Source of the DNA: Dermacentor variabilis
Taxonomy: Eukaryota; Arthropoda; Arachnida; Ixodida; Ixodidae
Assembly: GCF_050947875.1 (NCBI RefSeq)
Contig: NC_134569.1
Location: 19,629,631-19,693,630 of the forward strand
Direction of reading: 5' to 3'
DNA length: 64,000 nt
In this document: in pieces, positions 1 through 11,337 of the stretch
Position numbering within the stretch: the stretch's first letter is position 1
Layout of the letters: the number at the start of each line of letters is the position of its first letter
Translations under genes and position numbers: made by a program
The notes under the pieces: model-generated
Database searches by the model: none
The model's input: only the letters and a program-made list of their open reading frames with translations
Told to the model about the DNA's origin: nothing

Positions 1-263
1 CATTTATTCAATTAAGAATTAGCAGTTATGTATTACTGAGAATGCTCTTGTGATCACAAAATCGCCAATAGCATTGGTGGGCCAGCTGCTTTAGATGACG
101 CTGCATGACCGCATTGCGGAAGTGAGAACAAGCAATCTTTCACTGTTTTTGACACGAGATTGTAAATTTTCTGCTGCATGCAGGGCAGCAATATTTGGCT
201 CACATGTTCACAGCAGCCTCTCAGACTGATTGTCAACTTTTTCTTACTATATTCAAAATGTAT
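1..263. other. Unannotated left edge
   Basis: AT-rich sequence with short ORFs on both strands and no recognisable domain, repeat terminus or RNA signal. I see nothing to annotate here. Confidence 0.5.
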
Positions 264-847
264 TTAAAGAGGCCCTGCAGCCTTATTTTAACTGCTAAGT
301 GTTGTCCCACAATGAATTTCTTGCGTGATCCTGAGGTGAATGCAAAAGTAATTATGAAAATTGACACTGGCAAACAAAAGTTATTCAATTACAAATTCAA
401 AATAAAAGTTCACAGCATTAAAAAAAAAGGCATACCCTTTCACATTTCACTCACCCAGCAAAGACTTATGCTACTTCCAAAACATGACTTACGTCTACGT
501 GGCAGAAGCAATTGTCCCACTGTGACCTTCCTACAACTCAGCCCAATTTGTGACAGATATCATTACTGTGGTTACATCTGCTACATGTGTGACACATTAG
601 CACAGTGCTAGAAGCTACATCTTGCGACATTTCATTCAACCACAACACTTAAGAAATGTTTGTGTTGAGTCATTGTCCTCATATAAAAAAATTTAAAACA
701 TGTAGTGTACTTTATTGACTGTTGCTGCCGACACCTCAGCCACAATTATAGCTTGCTCTAGTTGACATTGGTATCAAACGACGGTACCACCATTTCTGCA
801 GCGTATGTCTATGTCTTAAGTCAGTTGGCACTCTGTAAACTGTAATA

Positions 848-1030
848 TGTCTATGGACAGGCCAACATACTCTAATGAGTTTCGCTTGTATAATGGAAGT
901 GGCATGTAAGATGCTGCAAGAAAACGAGAAGCTATATGTCGTCCTATACGATGAAACACCTTTGGAAGAGCCTGAATTGCCCCCAAGCCTGATGCGACGC
1001 AACATTAAGAGCATGATTTCTGTAAGCCAT
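848..1030 (+). other. Possible coding exon, unidentified
   Basis: An open stretch from the ATG at 875 encodes a charged, protein-like segment (VACKMLQENEKLYVVLYDE, then a proline-rich ELPPSLMRRN) that looks less random than its surroundings. It runs towards a GTAAGC donor-like site just after 1020. I cannot assign it to a family. The neighbouring ORFs give no continuation, and it lies inside a putative transposon. It may be a captured exon, an old coding fragment or chance. Confidence 0.2.
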
Positions 1031-1308
1031 TGGATAGCACACTTATTGTCTGTTGTAAACATTTGTCATTTAAACTGCACACAAGTGAGACCTTTTTGTA
1101 GTTCTAAAAAGCTTAAAACAAACTTTTGTCAAAAAGTCATGACTACATGCTCAACATTAACCAGTACAGTATGATCTCCATGCCAAACCAATCAAAATGA
1201 ACAGCATGAGACCTACGTGTCACATGCCTTCTGCCTCGCATCTAATGCAAAAATTGCTGGTGTGGGAGGCTGCAGTCGGCACAGAAACTGTGTTCTGGAG
1301 CAAATTGA

Positions 1309-2553
1309 AGGGACACTGAAGAGAAAAATGGTTTGACCTGTGTTAATAAATTGCCCTTCCACACTACCAAAAAAGCCACTCTTACTGCAAGATGCTTGGT
1401 AAGGTAGAAAATATGCAGAAATGAAAGACTGGTGGCGACAACACCTTTACATTTCCGCACCAGCTCACCATGAAGTCATGAATTTTAATGCCATCTGCTT
1501 AGGCGTAGTTAAATTTATCAATAAAATGGATTACATTGCTTTAAGAGAGCCAAAGACTGAAGTTATGAAGTTTCAAGAACTTTTACTGAACAACAGCAGC
1601 CAAAATGCAAAAAAAAGAATTGCCGACAATTACGTTACTTCCTAATGCGAAATTTGAGAGCAGCTCTTCAGCCATTTCAGCTAAACCGTCTGTGAGCCTT
1701 GGACAATTCGCCCCGTGCGGAACATTTCGCACCAGCTGCCGCAGATGGAGCATAGCTTGGCGCAACTGCCTCGCTTATCAGGAGGTCACGGGAGGCAGTG
1801 CAAAAGCGCATATTAACGGTGCACGGCGAAGATATGGCAGCGACTGACTGACGCCGCTGATGTTGCTAGTGAGTCAACTGAAGGTGGCTCTGCGTTTCAG
1901 CTTGGGAAGCGCGCACCGTGATTCACTGATACCAAGCCAGCACTTCGGCCACTGGAGAACACAGCATGCTCTTGCGCAGTCGCCACCACAAGGAGAGGGG
2001 GGGGAAGGGGCACACGCAGTGGCGAATGGTGGCAGCTATGTGTTTCAGCTTCTGCAGCAGCACATCATCGAGATCAGCCACCACCGAGCCGGCACTCTGA
2101 TTGCCGTCGCACGGGGGTTGCATTGGAGGAAGGCTCTCTTTGCTCTTCCTCCAATGCCACCCCTGTGCGCCATGAGTGCTGCGAGTGCCCTGTGCACCCT
2201 GTGCGCCCTGAGCAAGGCTCGCGCCGTGCACAAGAGATGGTGCCAGGAGCATGCGCAGCTAGAGCTCGCCCCGGCTACGGAGCTGGTTACGGCGAGGGAT
2301 GTCGGCGAGGTTCGACGGCAATGCAAAACGCAGGAATGGGTGCCAAGAAGCTGCGCTCTAAAAGGTACTTTGCAAAGCACAACGTCACTGTGACATACCG
2401 GCCCTGTCGTTGCGGCATAAAATTGAAAAATGACAATTTGATTGTAATTTTCTCTTCCAATAATTAACCTATTACCACAAAATCAACGAAAGCGGAGTTT
2501 TCCAAGAATATTGCATTAATTTAAACTGATTCTGGTTTCTCTTTAGTGGTCCT
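1309..2553. mobile_element. Nested TTAA-type TIR element (1.25 kb)
   Basis: The left end (from 1305) reads TTGA then AGGGACACTGAAGAGAAA. The right end in reverse complement (from 2557) reads TTAA then AGGACCACTAAAGAGAAA, so roughly 18 bases of inverted terminus match with a few substitutions. The flanks are TTAA on the right and a one-base variant on the left. Internally it is GC-rich around 1900-2350 with several overlapping ORFs on both strands. None has a transposase motif, so I treat it as a non-autonomous element (MITE-like). Confidence 0.6.
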
Positions 2554-2671
2554 TTAAAATACTAAATGCTCTGTTTTCGGCATTGTCACAGCCACTAAAG
2601 CTACAAGTCCTGTAGTAAGCAAACATGGAATAAAAACTACTGGCGTAATCTGCATCACAGGGCCTCTTTAA

Positions 2672-3006
2672 GAAAGCACATGACAATAGTAGACAGAAGA
2701 ATTCTAACAATCAAAGAATGTTCTATGTGCAGCTGCACAAGTAGGCTTCACTGCACTCCTTGAATATAGCCACTAAGATAATGGTGGTGGTGGTGGTGGT
2801 GGTGGTGCTGTGTGTGTGTGTGTGCACACTCGCACTATAAATGACGACACGGCTGCCACACTACACAAGCCCTATTCCCCTACTTCTACGAGTGCCACTT
2901 TGCACTGATGGTGTAAATCCACATGTGCAACCCACTTCCTCAGGAAACTGCTAGCACAATGAAATGCGTAATGAGGCTGTCACGAGGATCCCATCCTCGT
3001 CGCTGA
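2672..3006. repeat. (GGT)n and (TG)n microsatellites in unannotated spacer
   Basis: A GGT triplet run at about 2781-2807 passes directly into a TG dinucleotide run at about 2808-2824. The rest of the interval has no supported gene. It ends at the abrupt 5' limit of the gypsy pol reading frame, where an in-frame TGA lies at 3004-3006. Confidence 0.85.
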
Positions 3007-4851
3007 CAGGTTCTGCCAAACCTGTCGCAGCATCTACAGCCGCTCCATCTTCTGCTTCGAAATGGTCAACAATGGGTCTGGAAGAAGGAGCAGGCTTTCC
3101 AACACAGCAAGGAGCTAATCACCAAGGCTCCAGTGCTGGTACACTTCGATCCTGCTAAGCCTGTTGTCCTTACCGTAGATACGTCGCCGTACGGTGTGGG
3201 AGCCGTCCTGGCACACCGGGACAAAAATGGCCAGGAACACCCTGTGTCGTTTGCTTCTCGACGGCTTCATGCTGCAGAGCAACGTTACAGCCAGCTGGAA
3301 AAGGAAGGTTTGGCCCTCATGTTCGGTGTCGAACGCTTCCACCAGTACCTGTGGGGCCGGAAGTTCGAGGCGGTCACAGACCACAAGCCGCTGTTGGGGC
3401 TGCTGGGGCCTGACAAGGCAGTTCCTGTGCAGGCATCGCCTCGAGTGGTACGCTGGGCTTTGAGGCTGGCAGCTTACAACTACCAGCTGGTTTACCGTCC
3501 GGGAAAGGACCTGGGACCTGCTGATGCCCTGAGCCGCCTGCCCCTGCCAGAGGTGCCTGATGCTGTTCCAGAACCTGCTGAAGTGGTCATGCTGGAACAC
3601 GCGTACCCGGAGGTGCTTTCCAGATCTGCGGTATCTCAAGCGACCAGCCGGGACCCAGTCCTGTCTCAGGTGGTCAAGGCGGTGTCCCGTGGAGAGGAAT
3701 TGGTGCAGCAGACCTATAGCCACAAGGCCGCTGAGCTGAGCTTGCAGCAGGGCTGCCTACTGTGGGGTTCGAGGATGGTGATCCCACAAAGTCGCTGGTT
3801 CAGGGTTCTGCAGTTGCTGCACGCGGGTCATCCAGGGATAGAAAAGACCAAGATGGTGGTCCAGTCCCATGTTTGGTGGCCTGGCCTGGACCAAGACATC
3901 GCGCATTTGGTGCAGAGCTGCCAAATCTGCCAGGAGAATCAGCGAGCCTCGCGTCATGTGGAAATCACCCCCTGGCCGTTTCCACAGAGGCCCTGGTCCC
4001 GCCTACATGTGGATTTTGGAGGACCCTTCAAGGGCCATTACTTCCTGGTGGTGGTGGACGCCTTTTCAAAGTGGGTGGAGGTTATACTTGTCACCACTCC
4101 ATCAGCAAGCGCGACCATTGCAGCGCTACGGCAGGTCTCCGCAGCCCAGGGGTTGCCGGATATCATAGTGTCCGACAATGGTCCTGCTTTCGCCAGCGCA
4201 GAGTACCTGGCCAGGCTGACGAAAAACGGAATCCGCCGGATGATGGTTCCACCGTACCACCCTGCTTCAAATGGTGCAGCCGAGCGGGTGATGCAAACCA
4301 TCAAAGACAAGCTCAAGAAGAGCCAGACTGGGGATTTCCGGATGCAGGTTGCCCGGATACTATTTCAGTACCGGACCACACCTCACAATGTCACTGGCCG
4401 TGCCCCCTGTGAGCTCCTGCTGGGTCGGATGGTCAAGACACCCTTGGACGTCTTGCATCCGGACCTCCGATCCACAGTGCTTTTGAAGCAGCTGAAGCAG
4501 AAGCTGGCTGCTGACCAAGGATGCCGTCCCGGGCCTTTGCCAGAGTCGGGAACTCCAGTTTTCGCCAGGAACTTCCGTCCTGGCCCATCCTGGTCTGCGG
4601 GACAGGTGGTGTCTCCTGCCAGCGCCTCATCGCTGCTCGTGCACATGCCAGACGGGGCCATGTGGCACAGACACGCCGACCATGTCAGGCCTCGCCTCGG
4701 GACCTGGCCTGCACCTTCGACTGCCACTCCCGAGTTCCAGCCCGCAGAAGGACTAGTGGCAGCATCAGTTGCTTCCAGCAGAGCACCACCTACCTCGGAG
4801 GCGGCAACCGTAGCCAGTGGTGCGGCACCCGTTGGACCGGTGTCGAGCTGA
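3007..4851 (+). pseudogene. Gypsy pol fragment: RNase H and integrase
   Basis: This is the C-terminal half of a gypsy Pol polyprotein, open to a TGA at 4849. Residue numbers count from the GTG codon at 3133. The RNase H region begins LTVDTSPYGVGAVL (catalytic-type Asp about residue 16) and runs through VTDHKPL to GPADALSRLP. An integrase H2C2 zinc-binding segment follows (HAGHPG...CQICQ). The integrase core has Asp294 (HVDFGG), Asp348 (VSDNGP) and Glu384 (NGAAERV). The last two are separated by exactly 35 residues, so the DD35E triad is complete. The C-terminal tail is rich in Ala, Pro and Ser. No stop or frameshift interrupts this part. It cannot act alone because the RT and protease are absent. 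Confidence 0.9.
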
Positions 4852-5100
4852 GCACCACTCACAAGGCCGACCACTACGAACCCTCCGGATGGAGCAAGGC
4901 TGGCTCAGGCAGCACCTGGCGTTGCCACACCCGACTCATCAACACCGGTGCCCAGGCGGAGTACTCGACGACGGAGGCCACCAGACCATTACTGGCCTGG
5001 ATAGCAGGCACCGTCGACCCAGCTAGGGTGGAGGCAGAGCGACATATTGTGAACATGGATGTTTGTTTTTCATTTAACAAACAAACTGGGGGTAAGGGGG

Positions 5101-5328
5101 TGTAGCAAGTATGTGACGCCCCCTCGGGCATAATCTTGGTTCGCCCGCCAAGCTCGGTGGCCTGCTAAAGCTCGGCAGGCAACATTGGTCACCGCACCAC
5201 AATAAACACCGACGAGCACGACTGCTCACCGGTCAGTCATCGTTCAGCACCACCACGCTGCGGAGCGTTCGTCTATCGGAGGGTGCCACAAGCCCTCCCT
5301 TGTTCACGACATGGGGTGGATCGTGACA
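5101..5328 (+). repeat. 3' LTR of the gypsy element
   Basis: It begins TGTAGCAAG directly after the polypurine tract and probably ends TCGTGACA at 5328, giving TG...CA ends and about 228 bp. A polyadenylation signal AATAAA lies at 5201-5206. No matching 5' LTR occurs in the window, so the right boundary is inferred from the TG/CA rule only. Confidence 0.65.
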
Positions 5329-5640
5329 GAGGCGTCACTAAATTCTTGCTTCATACTGGATGGTAAAGATGGCAGCTCTAGTAGGATTAACTGCTCACAC
5401 TCTTTTTGGGACTGGGCACCCTGTCCTGCTCTGTGCCACAGCATACAGGTAGCGAAAGCAGCAAGCAGTGCATTAGCCTACAATGCAACATTGAACTAAT
5501 CACAGGCAACACTGGTGCTTTGCACTTCTGCATGTCCTCTGTGTGGTGTACAGATCAAACTGGCTACACCTATGCACAAAAAACTAAATTATACGTACTT
5601 CCATGACTAGAGCTATGTTAATACAGACAACTGTTTTTTT
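5329..5640. other. Unannotated spacer
   Basis: Short ORFs only; no domain, repeat terminus or RNA gene recognised. Confidence 0.5.
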
Positions 5641-6071
5641 ATACACCAGATTTTTCGGACAAGCCCGATAATTCAGACGTCTTGGCGGCACCACCGTGTA
5701 CCCTATAGAGCCAATGTATCAGGACACTTAAAATTTCGGACATTGAGACCATTCGTTGTCCGATCGACTTTTTGCTGTGACCACAGGTCTTAAATGGCGC
5801 GAACTGAAGCCACCACATCCGGAATTTTATCTCGCAGTGCACTCTCAAACCAGATATCAAACCAGCCCACTCATACACGAATCCACTGGCAGTTGTAGTC
5901 ATTTTGTGCTGCCGTTAGGCCTAGGTGCTTCGACGTTCGCTATCAAGCTTCCCTGCTGTTCGGTGCCGCTATTTTTCATTTAAAGGATTCGCTGCTGTCG
6001 GCAATGGCGCTAACTCCACCTCTGTCATGCTTGCCCATCATGTCAAAATGCTGGAAGAACAGCAAAAGTTG
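5641..6071. repeat. Old dispersed repeat, left segment (interrupted by LINE)
   Basis: About 100 bp from 5650 (TTTTTCGGACAAGCCCGAT...) resembles, in the same orientation, sequence at 12067-12140 (TTATTCGGACTGCCCGATTT...). The two lie either side of the LINE at 6072-11776, so the LINE appears to have landed in or between older repeat copies. The class is unknown; TTCGGAC-rich ends resemble those of some pogo-like elements, but no transposase is seen. Confidence 0.45.
6057..6071. repeat. Target-site duplication, 3' side of LINE
   Basis: The 15 bases GAACAGCAAAAGTTG are repeated exactly at 11777-11791. On the minus strand they abut the CAT-repeat tail of the LINE. This defines the insertion site. 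Confidence 0.8.
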
Positions 6072-6222
6072 ATGATGATGATGACGATGATTTGGGATTT
6101 TTATGGCGCAGCAGCCGTGCAGACTATAATGCGCCAAGAACACGTTTTTTGTATTAGCTTATTTGTTCAAATGCCGTAATATGGTGTAAATGGCCAAGTG
6201 AAAATATAAAACATGAAATGTG

Positions 6223-7071
6223 CTACAGTTCTTGTAGGATTCCTGTGGCTTTTAAAAAGTTAAAAGTATCTTCATATGGGACCAGTGGTTCATCGCTCAA
6301 TAAGAACACAGGATGGATAGGGATTCTTTTTTCGCAAAAAATCTTAAAATATCTTTCCCTCCATTTTTCTAAGCCAGGACATGTTATTAAAATATGTAGC
6401 ATGGTCAAAATTTCACCGCAGTGTTGGCATGTTGGTTGTGGTTTATAATTAATTAAGTAACCATGTGTCACCCTTGTGTGACCAATTCTTAAGAGACATA
6501 AAATAACCTCGTAAAATCTTTGTCTGTGGCGACAACTCTGCCATTCTCGTAAAATAGGCTTTATGCAATGAAGCTTGTTAAGTTTTTCTTGATCCCACAC
6601 TTTCTGCCAGTGTTTCTCAACTGCTATATTTAAAGAGGCTTTATAATCTTGCCAACGTAGGCCAACATCATGTAGCTCCAAATCTTTGGTACGTGCTGCC
6701 ATAAAATCTGCTCTTTCATTACCGGGAATTCCTACATGACTAGGAATCCAGCAGAAAGTGACATTTAACGCTCCCTTGTGACATGTTGTGTATTGATTCT
6801 TTACTTTCTTCAATAGATTATTTCTAGATGGTAACTTAGATGCGAGAGCTTGAAGAGAGCTCAAGGAGTCGCTAAATATAACAGATTGGTTATTTCTTCT
6901 TTTCAGGATGTCTTCAAGAGCTAACGAAATGGCATGAAGTTCTGCAGTAAAGACAGTAGCCTGACTTGGAAGTCTCATTTGTTTTTCAAATTGATTTGAT
7001 GTCACTGCAGCGCCTACATTGCCATTGCTTTTTGATCCATCTGTAAAGTATTTCATGCAAAAATTATATTC
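6223..7071 (-). pseudogene. LINE ORF2, RNase H and C-terminal finger
   Basis: The four RNase H catalytic acids are visible: FTDGSKS, TAELHAI, FSDSLSS and GNERAD. A WIPSHVGIPG segment typical of LINE RNase H lies just ahead of the last. A CQHCGE...H...C motif near the C-terminus matches the Cys/His finger seen downstream of RT in many non-LTR elements. The frame is the same as the RT upstream, separated only by a TAA at 7072-7074, so this was one polyprotein broken by a single stop. Confidence 0.88.
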
Positions 7072-8750
7072 TTATTCTATTTCTAAATATTCACTTAGTA
7101 ACGCCTCTCTTGGTGAAAATTGTTTTCTGTTTTTTGTTAACCTAAAGTCACATTGCGCATGTTTCATCTCCCAAGGAGCAAAAGGAGGTTCATCTTGCAA
7201 GAATTTATTTCTTACGTCGAAACATAGGTCTGCATTCAGCTTTTGGTACCTGATAAAAAAGGAAGGAATGATTGCCGGTTTGTTGCTAAAATGTATTTCA
7301 AAGCGCGGCCTCATAAATAGTAGTCTACAAGGATGCGTTGAACAGGACAGTACTCTCATTATGTACATGTTTCCAAGAAATAGTCTTCTGTGTTCCAAAG
7401 ACAGCTGGTTGGTTTCTGCATACAAGCTTTGTACGGGAGACGTACTAAACGCGCCAGAACACACACGTAGTCCGAGGTGATGCACTGGATCAAGAACTTC
7501 TAATGCCGACTTTCGAGCTGAGCCGTACACAAAACATTCGTAGTCTAATTGTGACCAGACAAGTGCAGTGTATATGCGAAGCAGACATATTCTATCTGAA
7601 CCCCATGATCGGGGGGATAGGAGCTTTATTAAATTTATGGATTTCAGAGATTTCTGTATTGCATAAGCGATGTGCACTTTGAAGTTGAGTTTCTTGTCAA
7701 AGATCATACCAAGAAATTTGTGTTCGTTCTTTACTGTGATTTGCTGTCCTTTAATATGTAATGTTGGGTCCGGTGTGAGCCTTCGGTATTGACTGAAAGG
7801 TACGCATATTGTTTTTTCTGCGCAAAATTTAAAACCATTTTCGTTTGCCCATCGCACTGTAGAGTTTACACCCAACTGGAGTTGGCGTTCGCAAGTAGCT
7901 ATATTACAAGAGGAGAAACAAAGTTGAATGTCATCGACATATAAAGAATACATTAAGGAAGAAGGAATAACTGTAGTTATCGAATTGAGCTTCACTAAAA
8001 ATAGTGTAACGCTCAATACTCCACCTTGCGGCACTCCAATCTTCTGCATAAAACAGTTGGAGAAAGTTGGTCCAAACATCACCTGAAAAGTTTGGTCCTC
8101 CAGATAGCTTTTGATTATGCGAAGCATGTGCCCTTTTATTCCGTATCTGTGCAAGTCCACTAAAATGCCATGTCTCCACGTCGTATCATGCGCTTTTGGT
8201 AAGTCAAAGAAAACGGACACGCAATGCTGCCTTTGGACGAAAGATTCACGGATTTTTATTTCTAACTGGACTAATTGGTCAATTGTGCTGCGATTGGCTC
8301 TAAAGCCACACTGGTACTGATCAAGTAAACAGTTACTTTCCAAAAGATGTACAAGCCATTTGTTAACCATTCTTTCGAATGTTTTTCCTAAACAACTGGT
8401 TAAGGCAATGGGGCGATAACTGTTAGGGTCAGAGCGTTCCTTTCCAGGTTTTAGAAGTGGTAGAACTATCGCCTGCTTCCATGCTTTTGGAAAATAGCCT
8501 TCCGCCCACAACCTGTTGAAGAGGTGAAGGATTGTGTCATACGTGTTCATGTGTAGGTGTCGCAGCATTTCGTAGTGTATGTTGTCCGGACCTGCTGAAT
8601 GGCTCTTCCCTAAATATATCGCATCGAAGAGTTCAGTTTTTGTAAAAGGACAGTTATATGGCTCAGTACTATTCAGTGATATCCGAAGATCTTTCTTTTC
8701 TGCAGTAGCCTTTATCTTAAGAAACTCGGGAGTGTAGTGAGCGTCACTCT
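7072..8750 (-). pseudogene. LINE ORF2, reverse transcriptase
   Basis: The RT fingers and palm run from a SAGPDNIHYEMLRHL segment through NSYRPIALTS and GVPQGGVLS to the catalytic SLYVDDIQL. The usual EKAYDTTW motif reads LPKAHDTTW here, a change expected to weaken the palm. The frame stops at the TAA before RNase H. The 5' side joins the endonuclease region through about 250 degraded bases (8750-9009), where the frame changes. Confidence 0.9.
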
Positions 8751-9008
8751 AAATTCCAGCAAAGTGCTCGCCAAGTATATTTGCTTGGCCTTTAAGATCC
8801 GTTACCTCGTCAAATATAGGGAGTGTGTATTCTGTATGAACACCGTCAATTTTTCTCACTTTCTCCCAGACTAATTTACTTGTTGTGCGACTGTTTATCG
8901 AGCTCACATATTTCACCCATGATGTTCTTTTTGCCATCCGTCTTTCCCTTCTAGCCTCACTGCGCTTTTGTTTAAAAAACAATACATTTTCGAAAGTTGG
9001 GTACCTGT

Positions 9009-9600
9009 TTAGTCGAGACCATGCTTCCTACGAGCTTTATCACATGCATCATTCCACCACGGTTTTGGTCTACGTGGAAGCTTCCCTTGTGAAAGTGGTA
9101 TGGAGTTTTCAGCTGCATCTAAAATTTGTTTTGTTATCGCATCACACAAGTCATCAATATTGAGTGCGATGACATCATCAATCCTTATTTCAGAGCTTTC
9201 CAAAAAAAGAGACCAGTCTGCTTTACCCAACTTCCATCTCTGTCTTCGTGCTGGCATTGTTGGAGGCGCGTCGATCGGCTTGAGTATTATAGGGTAGTGG
9301 TCGCTGCCACGTGGGTTTTCCCTCACGTCCCAAGTAAAAAACCTAGCAAGTGATGGCGTGCCACAGGAGAGGTCAATGCTTGACGTAGATTGTGATTTTG
9401 CTATAAGATATGTTGGCTTGCCATCATTAAAAAGGTATACATTGCAGTTGTCTAAAAATTCTTCTATCATTTTCCTTCTCGCGTCAGTGTGGCTACTGCC
9501 CCAGATGTTATGAGCATTAAAATCACCCAATAAAAGGAAAGGTTCTGGAAGTTCTTTCACGAGATTTTCTAATTCTTTTCTTGTGACTCTTACCTGGTGG
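9009..9600 (-). pseudogene. LINE ORF2, endonuclease C-terminal half
   Basis: An apurinic/apyrimidinic-type endonuclease is indicated by LLLGDFNAHN (metal-binding Asp and Asn) and by GSDHYPI, the Ser-Asp-His signature near the C-terminus. A PRRPKPWWNDACDKARR segment follows, common between endonuclease and RT in I/Jockey-like elements. The N-terminal part of the endonuclease (9600-9950) is present only in broken frames. Confidence 0.88.
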
Positions 9601-10014
9601 TAAGTACAGGGAGTGTACTGTTATTGTTTTTTCTATCTGAACCTTTACTGCAACAGCTTCTTAGTTGGTGTTAAGCTTCACTTCACGTACTGGGATTCCT
9701 TGAGCAACCACTATAGGGATGCCTCCAGATGAGACTGAAGACTGTTCCCTATCTTTTCGAAAGATGCCATATCGACGCAGAGATTGTTTATGGCAACCTT
9801 TCAAATGAGTTTCTTGCAAACACATAACAGAAGCCTCAGCATCCTCGAAAAGATCGTAAATGTCATATTAGTTCTTAAACCACGGCAGTTCCATTGCACA
9901 ATAGTAGCCATATTTGATTATGTGGATTATTAAGTACTTCGCGAAGAAATTCTACATAAGTCACAAAGATGACATATGTATATTAGCAAAAAGCTTGCTA
10001 AAATGCTTTTGAGG

Positions 10015-11337
10015 TCACGTCTCCTTGGCCGGTGGAATGACCGGAAGTCTACCCCCTTTGTGTTTTCCAGGGGGAACACCCGACTTCTTGGTTTGCCTAC
10101 CAGATGTAGGCTCTTTTGTTTGATTCGTGTCCGGCGGACACACTTCCATCATATCATCGCCCTTTGGGCGTTCATCGTTGATGGTGCTTGATGAAGGTGC
10201 CGACTTCTTGGAAAGAAAGCGGTCCTTCGGCACCGATGTTGAGACCTTCGTGGCCTCCACCGCGTGTTGACTAACGTCAGCCCCAGCAGAAGTCTCTGGG
10301 CCTCTTGGGAGAAGGTTGCTACGAGCATCTGTTTTTTCACTGGGTGAGGAGGGCCAAAGTGCTGACACTTTGTCCAGCAGCTCCACCTGTGTTCCAACTG
10401 ACACCATCGGCGGCGCACGCCCTCTATGCACAGCCTGTGCATAAGTACCTCTATCGGCAAACGCGACTCTTTTTGGCTTCAAGGTATGATATGTTCTCCC
10501 TTACCTTCAATGCAATCACTTCTTTTTCTTTTTTCCACTCAGGACAAGATCTGGAAAACGCCACATGCTGACCCGTGCAGTTTGCACAGCACAGCTTGCT
10601 TGTGCACGTTTCATCACCATGGTCTGGTTGACCGCATTTAGCACAGGTTGCTCTTCAGCGATATGACTGGGATCCGTGCCCATATTTCTGACACCAAAAG
10701 CACCGGCGGGGATTGGGCAAATATGGTCTTACTTTAAGGTACAGGTAAGCGGCCCTAACGGCACTTGGAAGCGTTAAGGAGTTAAAGGTCAGCACAACGT
10801 GTTTGGTCGGAGTTTCAATGTTATTTTTTCTAAATTTAGTTCGTCTTGCACATAGAAGCCCTGATCTCTCAAGGCTTCTTCGATTTCCTCGTCTGTGCAC
10901 TTTAGAAGTTCTGTATCTGAAATCACACCCTTCGCGTAGTTCAGTGTACGATGTGGCGAGACAGACACACTGTTCTCACCGATCTTCTCAAGTTTCTTAA
11001 TCTGCCTGCTATGCTCAGCCGTCATAACTTCGAGCAAGAGGTCTCCTGAATTCATTTTCTTTGCTTTGTAGGTCTCACCAATACACTCGTTAAGTGCCTT
11101 GGCGATGAGGAAAGGGGACATGTCCTGAATTTTTCGTTCACTTTCAGACGTGATGACAAAAAATTTTGTAAAGCTATCGCTAGGTTTACTGAAGTTCATT
11201 ACCTCGGTCCGGTGCCTTTTAGGCCTCCGATCAGGCTTTGCTGAAGAGGGGGTTCTATCCATGAAATTACTTATACATTCGGCAGCTAAGCTGGCCGCCC
11301 ACCATGGAGCCCAACATGAGAGTGTTTTAAAAACCAC
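10015..11337 (-). pseudogene. LINE ORF1, Gag-like with zinc knuckles, frameshifted
   Basis: ORF1 is spread over three reading frames. The N-terminal part (10789-11337) includes an FFVITSESERKIQDMSPFLI segment. It shifts frame into CFWCQKYGHGSQSY, then a TGA (10655-10657), then CAKCGQPDHGDETC and a third Cys/His cluster. A one-base loss then leads to the Pro/Ser/Lys-rich tail ending at 10015. The spaced CCHC boxes identify a Gag-type RNA-binding protein. Three lesions make it non-functional. Confidence 0.8.

Larger units (their letters stand above)
268..2667. mobile_element. Possible TTAA-flanked TIR element (outer)
   Basis: The left end reads TTAA (264-267) followed by AGAGGCCCTG. The right end, in reverse complement, reads TTAA (2668-2671) followed by the same AGAGGCCCTG. 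This gives matching inverted termini with TTAA on both sides, the target-site duplication typical of piggyBac-type elements. The arms match for only about 14 bp including TTAA, so two unrelated decayed copies cannot be excluded. A second TIR element (1309-2553) sits inside it. If both calls hold, the outer element is about 1.15 kb plus its nested passenger. No transposase is visible. A short exon-like stretch (848-1030) falls inside the limits, which argues some caution about the pairing. Confidence 0.45.
3007..5328 (+). mobile_element. Ty3/gypsy LTR retrotransposon, 5'-truncated, with 3' LTR
   Basis: The copy keeps the end of reverse transcriptase, RNase H, integrase, a purine-rich tract (GGGGGTAAGGGGG, about 5088-5100) and a 3' LTR. 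The frame opens at 3007, right after a stop, inside the segment linking the RT to RNase H (an NLSQHLQPLHLLL-like stretch). Everything upstream (gag, protease, most of RT and the 5' LTR) is missing. The coding part is otherwise intact, so the truncation may be recent or caused by recombination. Confidence 0.88.

Noticed and set aside
1860..2393. 177-aa plus-strand ORF
   Set aside because: Overlaps two other ORFs on the opposite strand in a GC-rich stretch of a TIR element; low-complexity Ala/Leu composition and no domain.
2965..3006. Possible 5' LTR start (TGTCACGAGGATCC...)
   Set aside because: It resembles an LTR start by eye but does not match the 3' LTR at 5101 and has no duplicated target site.
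3115..3723. 202-aa minus-strand ORF
   Set aside because: Antisense shadow of RNase H coding sequence.
3762..4412. 216-aa ORF in another frame of the gypsy pol
   Set aside because: A shadow of the integrase reading frame; the pol frame contains all conserved motifs.
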